A stretch of DNA of 64,000 nt, taken from Parasitella parasitica (Eukaryota > Mucoromycota > Mucoromycetes > Mucorales > Mucoraceae). The stretch spans positions 63,011 through 127,010 of the forward strand of contig MU619316.1 of the NCBI GenBank assembly GCA_025201805.1, in the 5' to 3' direction. A program made the position numbers and the translations under genes. Numbering within the stretch: the stretch's first letter is position 1; each line of letters starts with the position of its first letter. Below, in pieces: positions 11,978 through 26,840 of the stretch. A model generated the notes under the pieces. It was not told the DNA's origin and searched no databases. It saw only the letters and a list, made by a program, of their open reading frames with translations.

Positions 11978-12685
11978 ATGGCTGAAATTAGAAGAAAACT
12001 CGTGATCGTGGGCGACGGTGCATGCGGTAAAACATGTCTTTTAATTGTGTTTTCAAGGGGAACTTTCCCAGAGGTAAGGCAAGCAGGTATATCATGATTC
12101 AACATGCAACTGATAATGTGTATGCTGCACAGCTATATGTCCCCACTGTCTTTGAGAATTATGTGGCAGATGTTGAAGTTGACGGTAAAAATGTTGAATT
12201 GGCTCTTTGGGACACAGCAGGCCAAGAAGATTACGATCGTCTTCGTCCTCTCTCTTACCCTGACTCTCATGTTATTCTCATTTGCTTCTCCATTGATTCA
12301 CCCGATTCATTGGATAATGTTCAAGAAAAATGGATCTCTGAAGTGCTTCATTTTTGCCAAGGACTTCCTATTTTGCTCGTTGCCTGCAAAAAGGATCTGA
12401 GAGATGACCCCGCAAAAATCGAAGATTTAAGAAAGACATCCCAACGACCTGTTACTTATGAAGAGGTGAATATTTCAAGACAACAAGACTACTATAAATA
12501 GACGATTTATTTTTGTTTTATAGGGCCAAGGTGTCGCACAAAAAATTAACGCTTACAGGTATCTTGAGTGTTCTGCAAAGACAGGAGAAGGTGTTCGTGA
12601 AGTTTTCGAAAATGCTACCCGTGCTGCTTTAACGATGAGTAAACCTTCAGGTAGAACTTCCAAGAAGAAGTGCTGTATTTTGTAA
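11978..12685 (+). CDS. RHO1: Rho1-type small GTPase
   Basis: Rho-family GTPase of 196 aa. In fungi Rho1 activates beta-1,3-glucan synthase and Pkc1 at sites of growth. Three exons: 11978-12073, 12133-12465 and 12524-12685. All nucleotide-binding motifs are present: GDGACGKT (P-loop), effector region [42 protein letters not shown] and ECSAKT. The insert helix reads [21 protein letters not shown], as in Rho1. It ends in a polybasic KKK and the CAAX box CCIL; the final Leu predicts geranylgeranylation and membrane attachment. The stop lies 18 bases from the stop of POP4 on the other strand. PKC1 and FKS1, its classical targets, are in the same window. Assignment to Rho1 rather than Rho2/Rho3 rests on effector and insert sequence. 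Confidence 0.95.
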
Positions 12686-12703
12686 GATTAAAGGCAAGAT
12701 AAT

Positions 12704-13579
12704 TTATAAATCAATCGTTGGCTTTGGTTTGAACTTTTTTGATGCTCTTTCTGCTGGACGCACCACAAACTGTGGTCCATAAATTGTATAATTCTTTTGT
12801 GTTTCTTGGATGTAAATGTTGAAATTACCGCTATTTTTGGGTATTTCTACAATGCAAGTTTATACTGTTAGCTTTTTCTTGGTCACGCTGCTCTTTCTTA
12901 CTTACGTTTGAGCTTATTATCTTTGGTAATGATCTTGAACATGGATAATGTCTCTTGAATCATAATACCAGTTACACCAATATAACTTGGATTTGTAGTT
13001 TGAACAACTAATGATTTTTTGATCCGATAAGCTCTCTCTCTATATATATATGCATTGGTAGCCATAGTTACCGAAACATACCTGTCATTGTAGCTCCATG
13101 AAAATCTGCTTTAATCAATTTTTGTTCAAAATTAACTAATCCTTGAGACAGTAGTTTACTCATATAACCTTGCCATAGTTGTGATAGTGGCTCAAACAAT
13201 TTATACTGATATGCTTCTTTGGGAACATCATACACCTTCAATCGTCTCTTTTCTCTAGCTGTCAACTTGCCATCTTTTTTATTCTTCAGTTTCTTTGCGA
13301 GCTCTTTTTTATCTCCTTCTTTAACAAATGTATATGATTTATCAATATAAACAGGTTTCATCTGATCCAGTACTTTGTCTACATCAGATGAGGGTCGAAT
13401 AAAGTCATTGACAAACTTTTTTACTGCTTTCTATATCAACTGTTAACTTGTGTCGTAAATTTTTGACTTATACTTACTTGGCCTAATTTGTTACTAGTAC
13501 TACCTGGCAAAGGCTGATATACACTCTCTTCTTGTAAGAAATAGCTTAATAATGCATTTATTTGGTATTTTTTAAGCAT
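12704..13579 (-). CDS. POP4: RNase P/MRP subunit Pop4 (Rpp29)
   Basis: Protein subunit of RNase P and RNase MRP, which mature tRNA and rRNA; 241 aa. Four exons on the minus strand: 13579-13478, 13430-13082, 13037-12906 and 12846-12704. The Rpp29 landmarks appear in order: LTAREKRRLKVYDVPKEA, LFEPLSQLWQGYM, KADFHGA, NPSYIGVTGIMIQET with FKIITKD, and the terminal block RPAERASKKFKPKPTIDL. The acceptor before exon 3 is chosen inside an AG-repeat by reading frame, so a shift of a few bases there is possible. The start is the first ATG of the continuous frame (MLKKYQ). Its 3' end is 18 bases from the RHO1 stop, and a transposon sits about 140 bases upstream of its start codon. Confidence 0.92.
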
Positions 13580-13720
13580 AAATACCTTTGTCCATGTTGT
13601 AATGTTAAATTCGCAAGAAGCTTTTTAAGGATTCTTTGATTGATCAAGTATTGAGAGAGAAAAAAAAAAGTGACTGTACAGAACTCGTCCTCGAAGTCGA
13701 TTGCAAAGCCTACGCACATA

Positions 13721-13789
13721 CCGGATTTTGATTTCAAAATAGTGACATTTAAATTGATTTAGTTGTTTTACAATTTCAATTTAGTGATT
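13721..13789 (+). repeat. Left terminal inverted repeat, 69 bp
   Basis: Matches the reverse complement of 15164-15232 at 67 of 69 positions by eye; the two mismatches are adjacent, about 36-37 bases in. Confidence 0.88.
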
Positions 13790-13850
13790 ATACTTTTTCA
13801 ACTTAAGAAATGTCATATATTCATCATTGTTAAAGTTTTTAATAGGTACC

Positions 13851-14845
13851 NNNNNNNNNNNNNNNNNNNNNNNNNNNNNNNNNNNNNNNNNNNNNNNNNN
13901 NNNNNNNNNNNNNNNNNNNNNNNNNNNNNNNNNNNNNNNNNNNNNNNNNNNNNNNNNNNNNNNNNNNNNNNNNNNNNNNNNNNNNNNNNNNNNNNNNNNN
14001 NNNNNNNNNNNNNNNNNNNNNNNNNNNNNNNNNNNNNNNNNNNNNNNNNNNNNNNNNNNNNNNNNNNNNNNNNNNNNNNNNNNNNNNNNNNNNNNNNNNN
14101 NNNNNNNNNNNNNNNNNNNNNNNNNNNNNNNNNNNNNNNNNNNNNNNNNNNNNNNNNNNNNNNNNNNNNNNNNNNNNNNNNNNNNNNNNNNNNNNNNNNN
14201 NNNNNNNNNNNNNNNNNNNNNNNNNNNNNNNNNNNNNNNNNNNNNNNNNNNNNNNNNNNNNNNNNNNNNNNNNNNNNNNNNNNNNNNNNNNNNNNNNNNN
14301 NNNNNNNNNNNNNNNNNNNNNNNNNNNNNNNNNNNNNNNNNNNNNNNNNNNNNNNNNNNNNNNNNNNNNNNNNNNNNNNNNNNNNNNNNNNNNNNNNNNN
14401 NNNNNNNNNNNNNNNNNNNNNNNNNNNNNNNNNNNNNNNNNNNNNNNNNNNNNNNNNNNNNNNNNNNNNNNNNNNNNNNNNNNNNNNNNNNNNNNNNNNN
14501 NNNNNNNNNNNNNNNNNNNNNNNNNNNNNNNNNNNNNNNNNNNNNNNNNNNNNNNNNNNNNNNNNNNNNNNNNNNNNNNNNNNNNNNNNNNNNNNNNNNN
14601 NNNNNNNNNNNNNNNNNNNNNNNNNNNNNNNNNNNNNNNNNNNNNNNNNNNNNNNNNNNNNNNNNNNNNNNNNNNNNNNNNNNNNNNNNNNNNNNNNNNN
14701 NNNNNNNNNNNNNNNNNNNNNNNNNNNNNNNNNNNNNNNNNNNNNNNNNNNNNNNNNNNNNNNNNNNNNNNNNNNNNNNNNNNNNNNNNNNNNNNNNNNN
14801 NNNNNNNNNNNNNNNNNNNNNNNNNNNNNNNNNNNNNNNNNNNNN
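13851..14845. other. Assembly gap inside the transposon
   Basis: Run of N of about 995 positions. It removes the N-terminal and central transposase, including the first two catalytic acidic residues. Its location inside a mobile element suggests that multiple near-identical copies prevented assembly. Confidence 0.99.
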
Positions 14846-15103
14846 GAAGTCAAAAATTACATCCAGACAACAAGGCATAAAATACACTTCTTGCCTCCAT
14901 ATTCACCTTTTTTGAACCCAATCGAAGAAAGCTTCTCAAAGCTCAAAACTTTGACAAAAAGAAAGCCAGGCTTAGGCAACAATGAGTTTTTGCAGTATAT
15001 TGGAGATTGCAGTAGAGAGATTACCAGAAAAGATTGCGAGAGTTGGGTAAGGCACAGCATCAGCTTTTTTTCTGATTGTCTTGCCTCCAAAGAAATCTAT
15101 TAA
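14846..15103 (+). CDS. Transposase, C-terminal fragment (DDE, Tc1/mariner type)
   Basis: The 85 visible residues after the gap contain HFLPPYSPFLNPIEESFSKLK, the signature just before the last catalytic acid of DDE_3/Tc1-type transposases, then a helical tail ending SDCLASKEIY at the stop. The frame is intact from the gap edge to the stop at 15103, which lies 60 bases before the right inverted repeat. The protein would cut and paste the element using its inverted repeats. Whether the complete gene is functional cannot be judged because the gap hides most of it. Confidence 0.88.
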   Translation, partial: EVKNYIQTTRHKIHFLPPYSPFLNPIEESFSKLKTLTKRKPGLGNNEFLQYIGDCSREITRKDCESWVRHSISFFSDCLASKEIY

Positions 15104-15163
15104 AGAATAAAGATAAATTTTATTTGTACTATCAACCCATTATCCACTAAGTTAAATCAGCAA

Positions 15164-15232
15164 AATCACTAAATTGAAATTGTAAAACAACTAAAAAAAT
15201 TTAAATGTCACTATTTTGAAATCAAAATCCGG
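15164..15232 (-). repeat. Right terminal inverted repeat, 69 bp
   Basis: Inverted partner of 13721-13789, immediately followed by TA. Begins CCGGATTTTGATTTCAAAAT on the minus strand. Confidence 0.88.
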
Positions 15233-15504
15233 TACAGATTGCAATACATTGCATGGTTTATGATTTGAGAAAGTGAAACGTTTAAAAGACGCTTAATATC
15301 TTTTATAATGATTGAATTGCTTTATACGAGTAATTATCATTTGCATAAGGTAATATTGTTGAGCATTAAAAAATGAAAGCATGTTGATAGTATTCACATA
15401 GTTTTTTACTTTGTACAATGTGGTATACTGCCAATTTGCGAAACCAATAGCTTTATAGATTACATGGTTATTTTATTATAACTGATTGATAGGTAATTTC
15501 TGAT

Positions 15505-19098
<3,594 letters not shown>

Positions 19099-20948
19099 GG
19101 GTTTATATGCAATCAGCAAAGAGAGAAAAGAGAGAACAAATTGTTCAAGTTGAAGAACGAGAGAAGAGGTTATTCGGTGTTCTAATTCAACATGATGTGA
19201 TAATGTTAACGATGTTAGCGGATAATTGTACCTGCGTTATATTAGTATCAGCTCCTTGCAGCCTTTTAAATACATCAAAGGCATTGTTGGATATCCCAAA
19301 TAGCTCTTATTTATTTTGCGTCTTGCATCTGTTTACCAGTCTTAATCTTCATTTACAGTACATAAAATCTAGTGTAACTTGAATACAGTGTCACGAAATC
19401 AGTGTACTGTCAAATTAACCTTCATTGCAAAAGAAATATAGGACAGAGCAGCCATTCAATGAAGATATCCGTGGAAACAGTGAGAATTGATATATATCAT
19501 TGTTAATTTATTCTGTCAGTATTTTTTGTTTCAAATTGAACTAGCAAATGTCGTTACTCCATTTAAAAACTTCTAATCAAAATATGATTTTGAAAACGAA
19601 GAAAGATGGATTTCAGTCGCTAAACAATAAACCATACACGATAAGATATGCCAAAAATTTTATTAAAACATCATCCCATAGCTCTTTAGAGTCACACATG
19701 AACACCATTTAAAGATGAATATGCAGAATATTGATGTAAATATAGAAGCGCATTAACCGTAATGTTTTGGCTTTTGTTGCACAAATGATCAACCTACCTA
19801 ACATCGAGCATTTTTAATATCGAATAAGTAAGATTAGTACCAACAATTTTTTACATGGCTTCCTAATATAAGTCATCAGGAACGCATAGAGAAGATCTTT
19901 TAACATACATATGTTTTTCTGACCATACAGTATCTACCAAAGGTGTTTCGAATACCATTTGTCAATTCAAAATAACTTTAGCTTTATTTTTGCGTCAAGC
20001 CGCTTAATTTTCATAACATTGTATTAAGCACATCTCATTACCTAATTCAAACTTCAAGCATTTCACTATTTTTTTTTATTTGCTGTTTGTATTATACGCC
20101 CATTTTGCATTGTTTGTAATGTTCTATATGTCTTGTTATAACTTCAGATTTCAACCTTGAGGTGCAGATAGTAAAAAGTATCTATTATATGCGAGTTTAT
20201 TTCCATGTCTACTTTCTTTTGAATTTCTTTGTGCGCTTATATTCCATTTCATCTGTAGTCAACGGTAAAACAACACAAAACCTGATTTTTCAACGCATGG
20301 GTAAATAGCAAGGACAATACCTAAGTCGTCTCTGTTAAAGTTTATTAGTTTCTTATTTGTACAAAGTTGACTTAAATTTAACAGGGTATCTATATCTGCT
20401 AGTACAATGAACATGACATGTCATTCGGATAGATTATGCAATCTATCCTCTATTATCTCCTTCGGATCTTCTATCAGCTCATAAAACTGCGAGTCTTAGA
20501 CCGAATAGTATACAATAATCTTTTCAAATTGTTGAAATAACGATTTCTCTATCTGATTAGTTTTATTCTTTCTCATTTGCCATCAAGCCAGACAGGCTAT
20601 CAAACGCATTGCGTAATACATCGCATCTATTTTAAGACCATCAACTTTTAGAAAGCCTTTATTTCTGTACTTTTATACTGATATATTGGAAAAATAGTAG
20701 ATATTTTTTACACAACTTGAGATACGATCGAACATCAAGCTTTTTGTTTCAATTATATAATGGTTGTTATACCAATAACATGCTATAGAGCTTGTAGCCA
20801 GACTAAGGGGCTAATGTGCGTGGGTGAACCAAGAATCTATAATTACATGATTAATACTTTTAAAAACATCACGTGACACTTTCCTTTTTGAGATTAGTAT
20901 AATGTTCATGGAAACATAATAAAACTGCAAATTTTCTAAATTAAAAGA
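19099..20948. other. Gene-poor AT-rich spacer
   Basis: About 1.85 kb from the PKC1 start to the tRNA. One 91-codon ORF at 19107-19382 has no protein-like composition and overlaps the presumed PKC1 promoter. Nothing else is supported. Confidence 0.6.
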
Positions 20949-21020
20949 GGTTTCTTGGTTTAGTGGTATAATTCTCGCTTAGGGTGCGAGAGGTCCCGGG
21001 TTCGATTCCCGGAGAAGCCC
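20949..21020 (+). tRNA. tRNA-Pro (anticodon AGG)
   Basis: Folds as a 72-nt cloverleaf. The acceptor stem pairs GGTTTCT with AGAAGCC (one G-T pair). The D arm includes the A-box-like TGGTTTAGTGG. The anticodon stem CTCGC/GCGAG closes a TTAGGGT loop, putting AGG at 20981-20983. The T arm is CCGGG-TTCGATT-CCCGG, giving the B box GGTTCGATTCC. There is no intron and CCA is not encoded. Confidence 0.95.
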
Positions 21021-21023
21021 TGC

Positions 21024-21038
21024 TTTTTATACTTTTTT
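21024..21038 (+). terminator. Pol III terminator of the tRNA
   Basis: Runs of five and six T (21024-21028 and 21033-21038) begin four bases after the tRNA, as expected for RNA polymerase III termination. Confidence 0.7.
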
Positions 21039-21590
21039 GTGGTGCACGAAGTTTTTATTTTTTAGTTACATGACTGAACACGGCTTCTTCATATGGTTTT
21101 TGCTACATTAAGTGTAAGTGTCTCTCAGATAGCCTTGACTTACCTGTGTTAATCAAGTTAAAAACAGTCATCAATCTTTTCTGTGCGAAAATTTACAGGT
21201 GTTTACATGTATTTCTTTTATGTAACGAAACTCGCTGTTTTCTGTAGATAATTACTTTGTGTGAAATACATTCGCATAATAATCTTCATTCCACTTTTAG
21301 ATTCATCAACTTACCTTAAATTGATATAGACTACATATGTGCACAGTTAATAAGATGTACAATATAAATTCATATTATAGAAGATATAGGCTAGAGATGG
21401 CACCATTAGGATGGATGACGCTTATATCTCGACACGAACCTTAAATATTTGCTTGATTTAGGCTTATGCCATATGAAAGCTATGCGAAATCAATTCTGTG
21501 GATAAAGATAAGACATGTCCATTTTAATTTCTTCAATCAAACACTCTTTTATCACTACTCCAAAAACACAACTGATCATGAGTCTAACAG
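21039..21590. other. AT-rich spacer, no gene seen
   Basis: About 550 bases between the tRNA terminator and the decayed transposon. Nothing supported. Confidence 0.5.
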
Positions 21591-21639
21591 ATATTACCAA
21601 TAACCATTGTACAGTTCGTAAACAACTCGATGATTATAC

Positions 21640-22180
21640 TTGTGGGCTTGGCATCAGCAATATCAAGCTGAATATTAGATCACTTAAATTTCACGTGAAA
21701 TGTGCTTGCCAAAGTCTACTGTTACTGATTGTGTCAATCGCCACAATAAAACAGGAAGTGGAGTAATCCAAAGACGTAGCAGAAGCCCTCTTAGTTTGTC
21801 TGAAAGAGACCAGCACGTACTGTTGTGCGCAGCTTTAGAGAGAGACTTTTTGATTCTTTTGTTAGTCATAATGCAAGATTGAAGGCGGCTAGAATTGACA
21901 TTCACCCGCAGACGCTATCAAATTTTGCTGACAGACACGGCCTTGGATCATTTTTTCCAATGTTGAAACTTAAGTAAACGGAAAAAAAACTTTATTAGGC
22001 TAAAGAAAGGTTGACTAGACACCTGAACAGTGGCAGAATGTCATTTGGCTCAATGAATACAAATCTAACGTCAATGGCAGCGATGGAAGGTTCAGGGTAA
22101 TTCGGAAAGAAGGCCAAATAAATCAAGGAGCCAACTGGTCAATTAGCGAAGAACCTTCAAATGAAAGACCAATACTATGT
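21640..22180 (+). pseudogene. Decayed Tc1-like transposase
   Basis: Fragments in shifting frames follow the order of a Tc1/mariner transposase. First comes a helix-turn-helix part, LPKSTVTDCVNRHNKTGSG, then IQRRSRSPLSLSERDQHVL. A following segment reads DSFVSHNARLKAARIDIHP after a frameshift. Last, near 22030-22110, WQNVIWLNEYKSNVNGSDG corresponds to the family's W..V.W.DE.KF...G.DG block. In that block Asn stands where the catalytic Asp is expected. Several frameshifts and the lost catalytic residue make this a dead copy. Clear terminal repeats were not found. It looks unrelated in close sequence to the element at 13721-15232. Confidence 0.7.
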
Positions 22181-22469
22181 AAAATAACAAACAATAGCAA
22201 CGATTGTGCTACATTTGATTAGGCAAACAATTTCATTTCGGGCATGTATAGCATTTTAAAAATAGGCTATTCCCAAGTAACGTTTTTTCACCTTCCAATT
22301 CCTAAAAAGTTTCTCGGGAACAGCCATATATTATCTCAATATTTCTAACCATCTCTCTTCTTTTTAGAGAACCCTGGTCCAAACAAAACCCAAGTAATAG
22401 AAGTACATGTAGGTATTTTTACTGCATAAACAATAATAGTAAATCAATACATCTATTCAATAAGTCACC

Positions 22470-23604
22470 GGAAAGAGAGTTTTTGTATGAGAAAGTTGAT
22501 GTCAACCAGTTCAGAAATGATAAAAAATCATGGGTTATTGATGGTATGTTGGAAAGAAATTTCAACAATTTCAAAATTGCGGTTGCCGAATATGTACAAT
22601 CGGTGGAAACACATGTACAAGAATTACTGGCCCTTTCAAAGATTTTATTGATAAAACCTGATCAAAGTAGCTCTTATTCAACAAGCATCCCCCTAGCACC
22701 ACCATAGCATTAATTGAAAAAAAAAATCAAGGCAAAGTTCAATGTGAAAAAATACCGGTTTGACTCAATCAAAAAAGCAAAATTGGGGAATATTCTTGCT
22801 GATTTACGAGACAAATCCATATCTTATTAGAGTAGCCTCGAAGAAAATAGGCAACATTCTTTCTGATGAAGACGATGATGATATGGACCCGCTATTACTG
22901 GTGCACGTGATTTGATTGAATCAATCCCTCTCTCCAAATTCAATTATCCAGTTGGAGAAAATACCCTGTCCCGCTCCTATGTCTATTGTATTTTAAATCC
23001 AATGTTGAACTTATCTGAGCTCAAGAAACATGTCATGTAGTTAGAGAAGAGTAAAAACCATCAATCATTTGGTATTAATATTGTGTCAAAATATTAGGCT
23101 CAATACCCAAATAATAAAAGAGAGTAATAAACAGCCAGACTTTATCGAAGCACTATCGATGGATCCCAGCTCAAAGGACCTTGTATCATCATTGGAAAGG
23201 TGAAAGGTGAAGACAAAAAAGACGATATACACCTATGCGTATCAGATATAATCAGAATTGGAGTTTTATCAGGCAAATCGATCAACCAGGATAGCTTTGA
23301 TGGTGTTATTGATATCTTGCAAACGTTTTTATTAATTACTTCTCTGATGGCTCCCGGTTGTTAAATCATGCTTGAAATATGTTCAATAACATTACCAAAA
23401 GATTTTGCAAAAATGCGCTCTTATGTTGCTAATATGGATGATTTGCTCCCAGTACTCCATTATTATGCCAGTTGCGCTAACCACTCAGATGATGATTCTC
23501 TACAAACAAACAAGCGAAGTATGATGGACTCATCAATATTTGAAATTGTAGCAAATTCAAAAAAGAACAGGAAGAGACCATATAGCATTGTATATAACCA
23601 TTAA
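22470..23604 (+). pseudogene. Decayed coding region, family not recognised
   Basis: Protein-like stretches occur in all three forward frames: one from 22483 (YEKVDVNQFRNDKKSWVIDG), one near 22910-22990 (VGENTLSRSYVYCILNPML), one near 23200-23350 (GEDKKDDIHLCVSDIIRIG and SFDGVIDILQTF), and one at 23368-23604 (MLEICSITLPKDFAKM). They are collinear and separated by frameshifts or stops, as in an old pseudogene of perhaps 380 codons. I do not recognise the family. Its position directly downstream of the dead Tc1-like sequence suggests a repeat graveyard rather than a working gene. Confidence 0.45.
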
Positions 23605-24652
23605 ATGTGATACCATCTTTTTTTACAAAAAGTGAGATAACTAACATATTAAGGTCTTTGACAATAATAATAAAAAAAAAACAAAATAATTGTCCAAGTT
23701 ATCGGTTATTTCTTCCTCTTTTATATAAATCTTTAAATAAACGTGTATATATATAATTTATTACTCTCAATTTATTGCTATTACTATTATTAACAAATGG
23801 CAAAAAAAAGGACAAAAGGTTCCTCTGGCTTTCCACGAAGAAATGCATTCGTACGCATCGTGCTTTAGAAAAAAGAAAAATATCAAACTGAAACAACAGG
23901 TCTACGTTCTTCAAAAGATAAAACCGAACTCTATGTGCATTGTTTATTGCATGAAACAGACTTAATGAATAATAGACGATGTGGCTCATTCTCAACTGTC
24001 TTTTCAGCCATCTTTTGTAGGATAATTGAGTTGCCCCGGATGATCGTGACACTATTACTATTCTATTTCATATTATTTTTGGAATGATATATGTATTTAG
24101 GTAGAATCATCGGTGACAATCCGATCAGGAACGGTTGCTATGACAACTGAGTTGAAATAGTGGTAAGCATGGTATTCTATGGATACAACAAACATAGTAC
24201 ATCATACCTCCCTTTTACTATTAAAGAATTGTACTCTATCACACAGCAGCGCATATTATTCTATGATGTATACAGCAACCATTCCATAAATTACCTCACA
24301 TAGGACACTTAAACTCTATTGTCCGTCCGATCAATTCACTTACATTCACTACAACATAAGCAATCATATTTTTCATGTTATATATAATTTCTTTATCTGC
24401 TTAGCAATTTTCACAACAGTTTTATTCATTCTTCTGAGCAAAAAAAAAGCCTGTTTTAAGTTTGATTGAAACCAGCATGATCAGGGCTTTCAGAGCTTAA
24501 CTTGATTTTCACTGGGCAACATGTTTGTCAGAAGTAATGTGCAAATATATTTCTATTTTGCATAATAGTACTGTATAATTATATGAATTAAAGATTTAAG
24601 ATAGAAATAGACAAAAACTGTTTTGTTTTATTTTTCAAGTCGAAATTATTGT
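23605..24652. other. AT-rich spacer, no gene seen
   Basis: About 1 kb. A 117-codon minus ORF at 23699-24052 (RYKRGRNNR end) lacks recognisable motifs and splice support. Nothing else is seen. Confidence 0.5.
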
Positions 24653-26840
24653 TTAAAGATCGAAATTACAGACTACAGCATAAGTTTGGTCATCGATGAC
24701 AGCCTCAACTCGTAGTTCAACTTCACCAAAATACATCTATACAGTAAGTTAGTACAGCAGTAATAAAAATTGGTTTTTTTTCCCCACCTTGATTGTCAAA
24801 GGGACAGGATCACCATTCCTCACATTTGGTAAAGTCGGCATTGGGATCTCAAAATCAAATACTTTGCGTACAGTAATTGTTGGTGTTGAAATTGTGTATC
24901 TAGGTTCAATGTCGCTATCAGAAGAGAAGAAAGTGCATGCTGTATGACTGGGATAATACGTAGTGTAATTACGAGAAACGCAACTATTGATATCTATCTC
25001 AAAAATATATTAATGACAAAATCAAAGATACTTTACTAAAAATTACCAATAGGTTTTCCACGTTCTACATAAGTCGAGAATCTATTGTCACAGCGTACGC
25101 TGCCATCAGGCCTTCTAACCTTGTATTCAACAGGATCGATATTTGGATCAAATATATTGGTAATTTCAATACCATACCAAGATCTGGGTATTCGAGTAGT
25201 AATTTTCGTAGGGTTCAAACCAGAATAGACGGCACCTCGAGTTACAGCCATTTCTTGCAGAATTTAGTTTTAAATGAATATGATGCGGATTAAACAGCTT
25301 ACCAGGACGATCTGGTTGCACAATTCGAATATTTTCTGGTGAAAACTCTTTCTCCATCTGACTATAAAGGTACGCGGAAGATCCAAACCCTCCAACCATA
25401 AATATCGCCTTAAGATTTGTTGTACTCCTCTGCAAATCGCGACAAAGCTGTACAACTTCTGAAACAATGGGGTCAAAAACATACTGCTTCAGTTCTTCTT
25501 TCGTAAAAGTCATGTTGCCTTCATCTAACCCAATAGAAGGTTCTGTCTTTGTGATCAAATCAAATCCCATTGAGACGCTGGCATGAAGGTCCTCAGTACC
25601 ATCAAACAATGGCTTCAGGTTATCTGCGATATGCAAGCATTAAAATCAACACCAAAATATCTCAAATACATATACTTACCAACAAAAACCTCCGTCATGT
25701 GGTCGAGAGGAGCATCTGGGATCTCGATTGTATTACCTGTTTTGCGAATAACCTTTTTCAACTTTTTTTTCAGGAATTTCGTGAATTTTCTGTCAATAAA
25801 AGTGGAGCCACAGGGTTTGCCGATGCCCTTTACGCTTTCCTTAAATTCACGATTTCCAAATGCATCCATTTCCACTCTAAAAACTATCAGATCGACAGTT
25901 CCACCACCAGCATCGCAGATCATGAATTCATCGCCGTGTTGCATATCAAACTTGTCACAAGTCTTTTCGCAATAAATGGCAGCAGCTTCAGGTTCAGAGA
26001 TGAGCATCAGTCTATCGCGATGATCGGAGGCATTGATAATACCAGATTGTATGGCAGCGTCTCTCATAATCTGCTTAGACTTGTCAGACCACATGGCAGG
26101 AACAGTCAAGCAGAAGCGAGCTTGTTTTTCAAAATTTTGATGGAATCCTTTCTTCGCCATGTCGGCTTTTACATGCGCAAAGAATTTCTCTAAATAATCT
26201 GATATAACGTCTGTCACTGTCAAACCAAGGGGTAGTTGTTTGACAGAACTTTCCAGCTCGTCATCGAGATATAGCTTGAATTGTTGCAACATTACGATAT
26301 TTTCGGTTTTGTACCTGCTGGCTCTAGCGGATCTGCCCCATTGCATCAATCTCTAATTTGAAAGGGTCAAACCGAGAAAACATATGGGTCAATAAATACA
26401 AACATACCTTATCATCTCTATTGTAAAGCTACAACAAGAAGATTTAGTGAACAGTATTGCGTTTGAAGAGAGAGAGAGATCAGATCACTTACACAGAGGG
26501 TAGGGCACTAAATTTAGACATTTAGTATGGTTTTCTTTTCATTTTAGACAATGTTTCTTTTACCTTTGGATAACTATAATCCGGTTGACCTGGCCTTCAT
26601 GTTTTTTTTATTAGTATAGTCGTGTTTAATTTATTATATATATTACAATACCATTTGCTAATGTCCTGAACATCTTTATCACTGATATAAGCATAGGACG
26701 CCCCTGAAAAAGTAGTGCCTGAATATCACATAAAGAATAAAGTCAATGTGTTTTGTCTCTTCGCAACAAGTTTATAAGACAGTACCAAAATCAATCCCAA
26801 TAACTATTGGAAAATCTTTATCTGGAAAGGAAGCAACCAT
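24653..26840 (-). CDS. HSPA12-like Hsp70-family ATPase (copy A)
   Basis: Hsp70-superfamily ATPase of the HSPA12 type, 559 aa. Ten minus-strand exons: 26840-26786, 26718-26652, 26594-26564, 26507-26493 (15 nt), 26428-26408 (21 nt), 26352-25680, 25623-25303, 25253-25047, 24993-24788 and 24736-24653. Actin-fold motifs: IGIDFGTTFSGASYA (phosphate 1, split by intron 1), PAMWSDKSKQIMRDAA, ISEPEAAAIYC, CDAGGGTVDLIVF (phosphate 2), and VGGFGSSAYLYS (adenosine). The C-terminal part is shorter than a classical substrate-binding domain, as usual for HSPA12. Copy B lies divergently 400 bases away and shares the intron that splits the Trp codon in the K-W-P stretch. The function of these proteins is not established; a stress or signalling role is only a guess. 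The two microexons are set by frame and homology. Confidence 0.88.

Larger units (their letters stand above)
13721..15232 (+). mobile_element. Tc1/mariner-like DNA transposon, interior unresolved
   Basis: The element is bounded by terminal inverted repeats beginning CCGGATTTTGATTT and flanked on both sides by TA (13719-13720 and 15233-15234), the target-site duplication of the Tc1/mariner superfamily. Between the repeats lie an N gap and the C-terminal part of a DDE transposase read on the plus strand. Total length as assembled is about 1.5 kb, normal for this class, but the gap size may be nominal. It sits between the 5' end of POP4 and the 3' end of PKC1. The near-identical ends argue for a fairly recent insertion. 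Confidence 0.88.

Noticed and set aside
13763-13850. Open frame left of the N gap as transposase N-terminus
   Set aside because: It overlaps the terminal inverted repeat and reads as AT-rich noncoding sequence; the apparent long ORF exists only because N codons are not stops.
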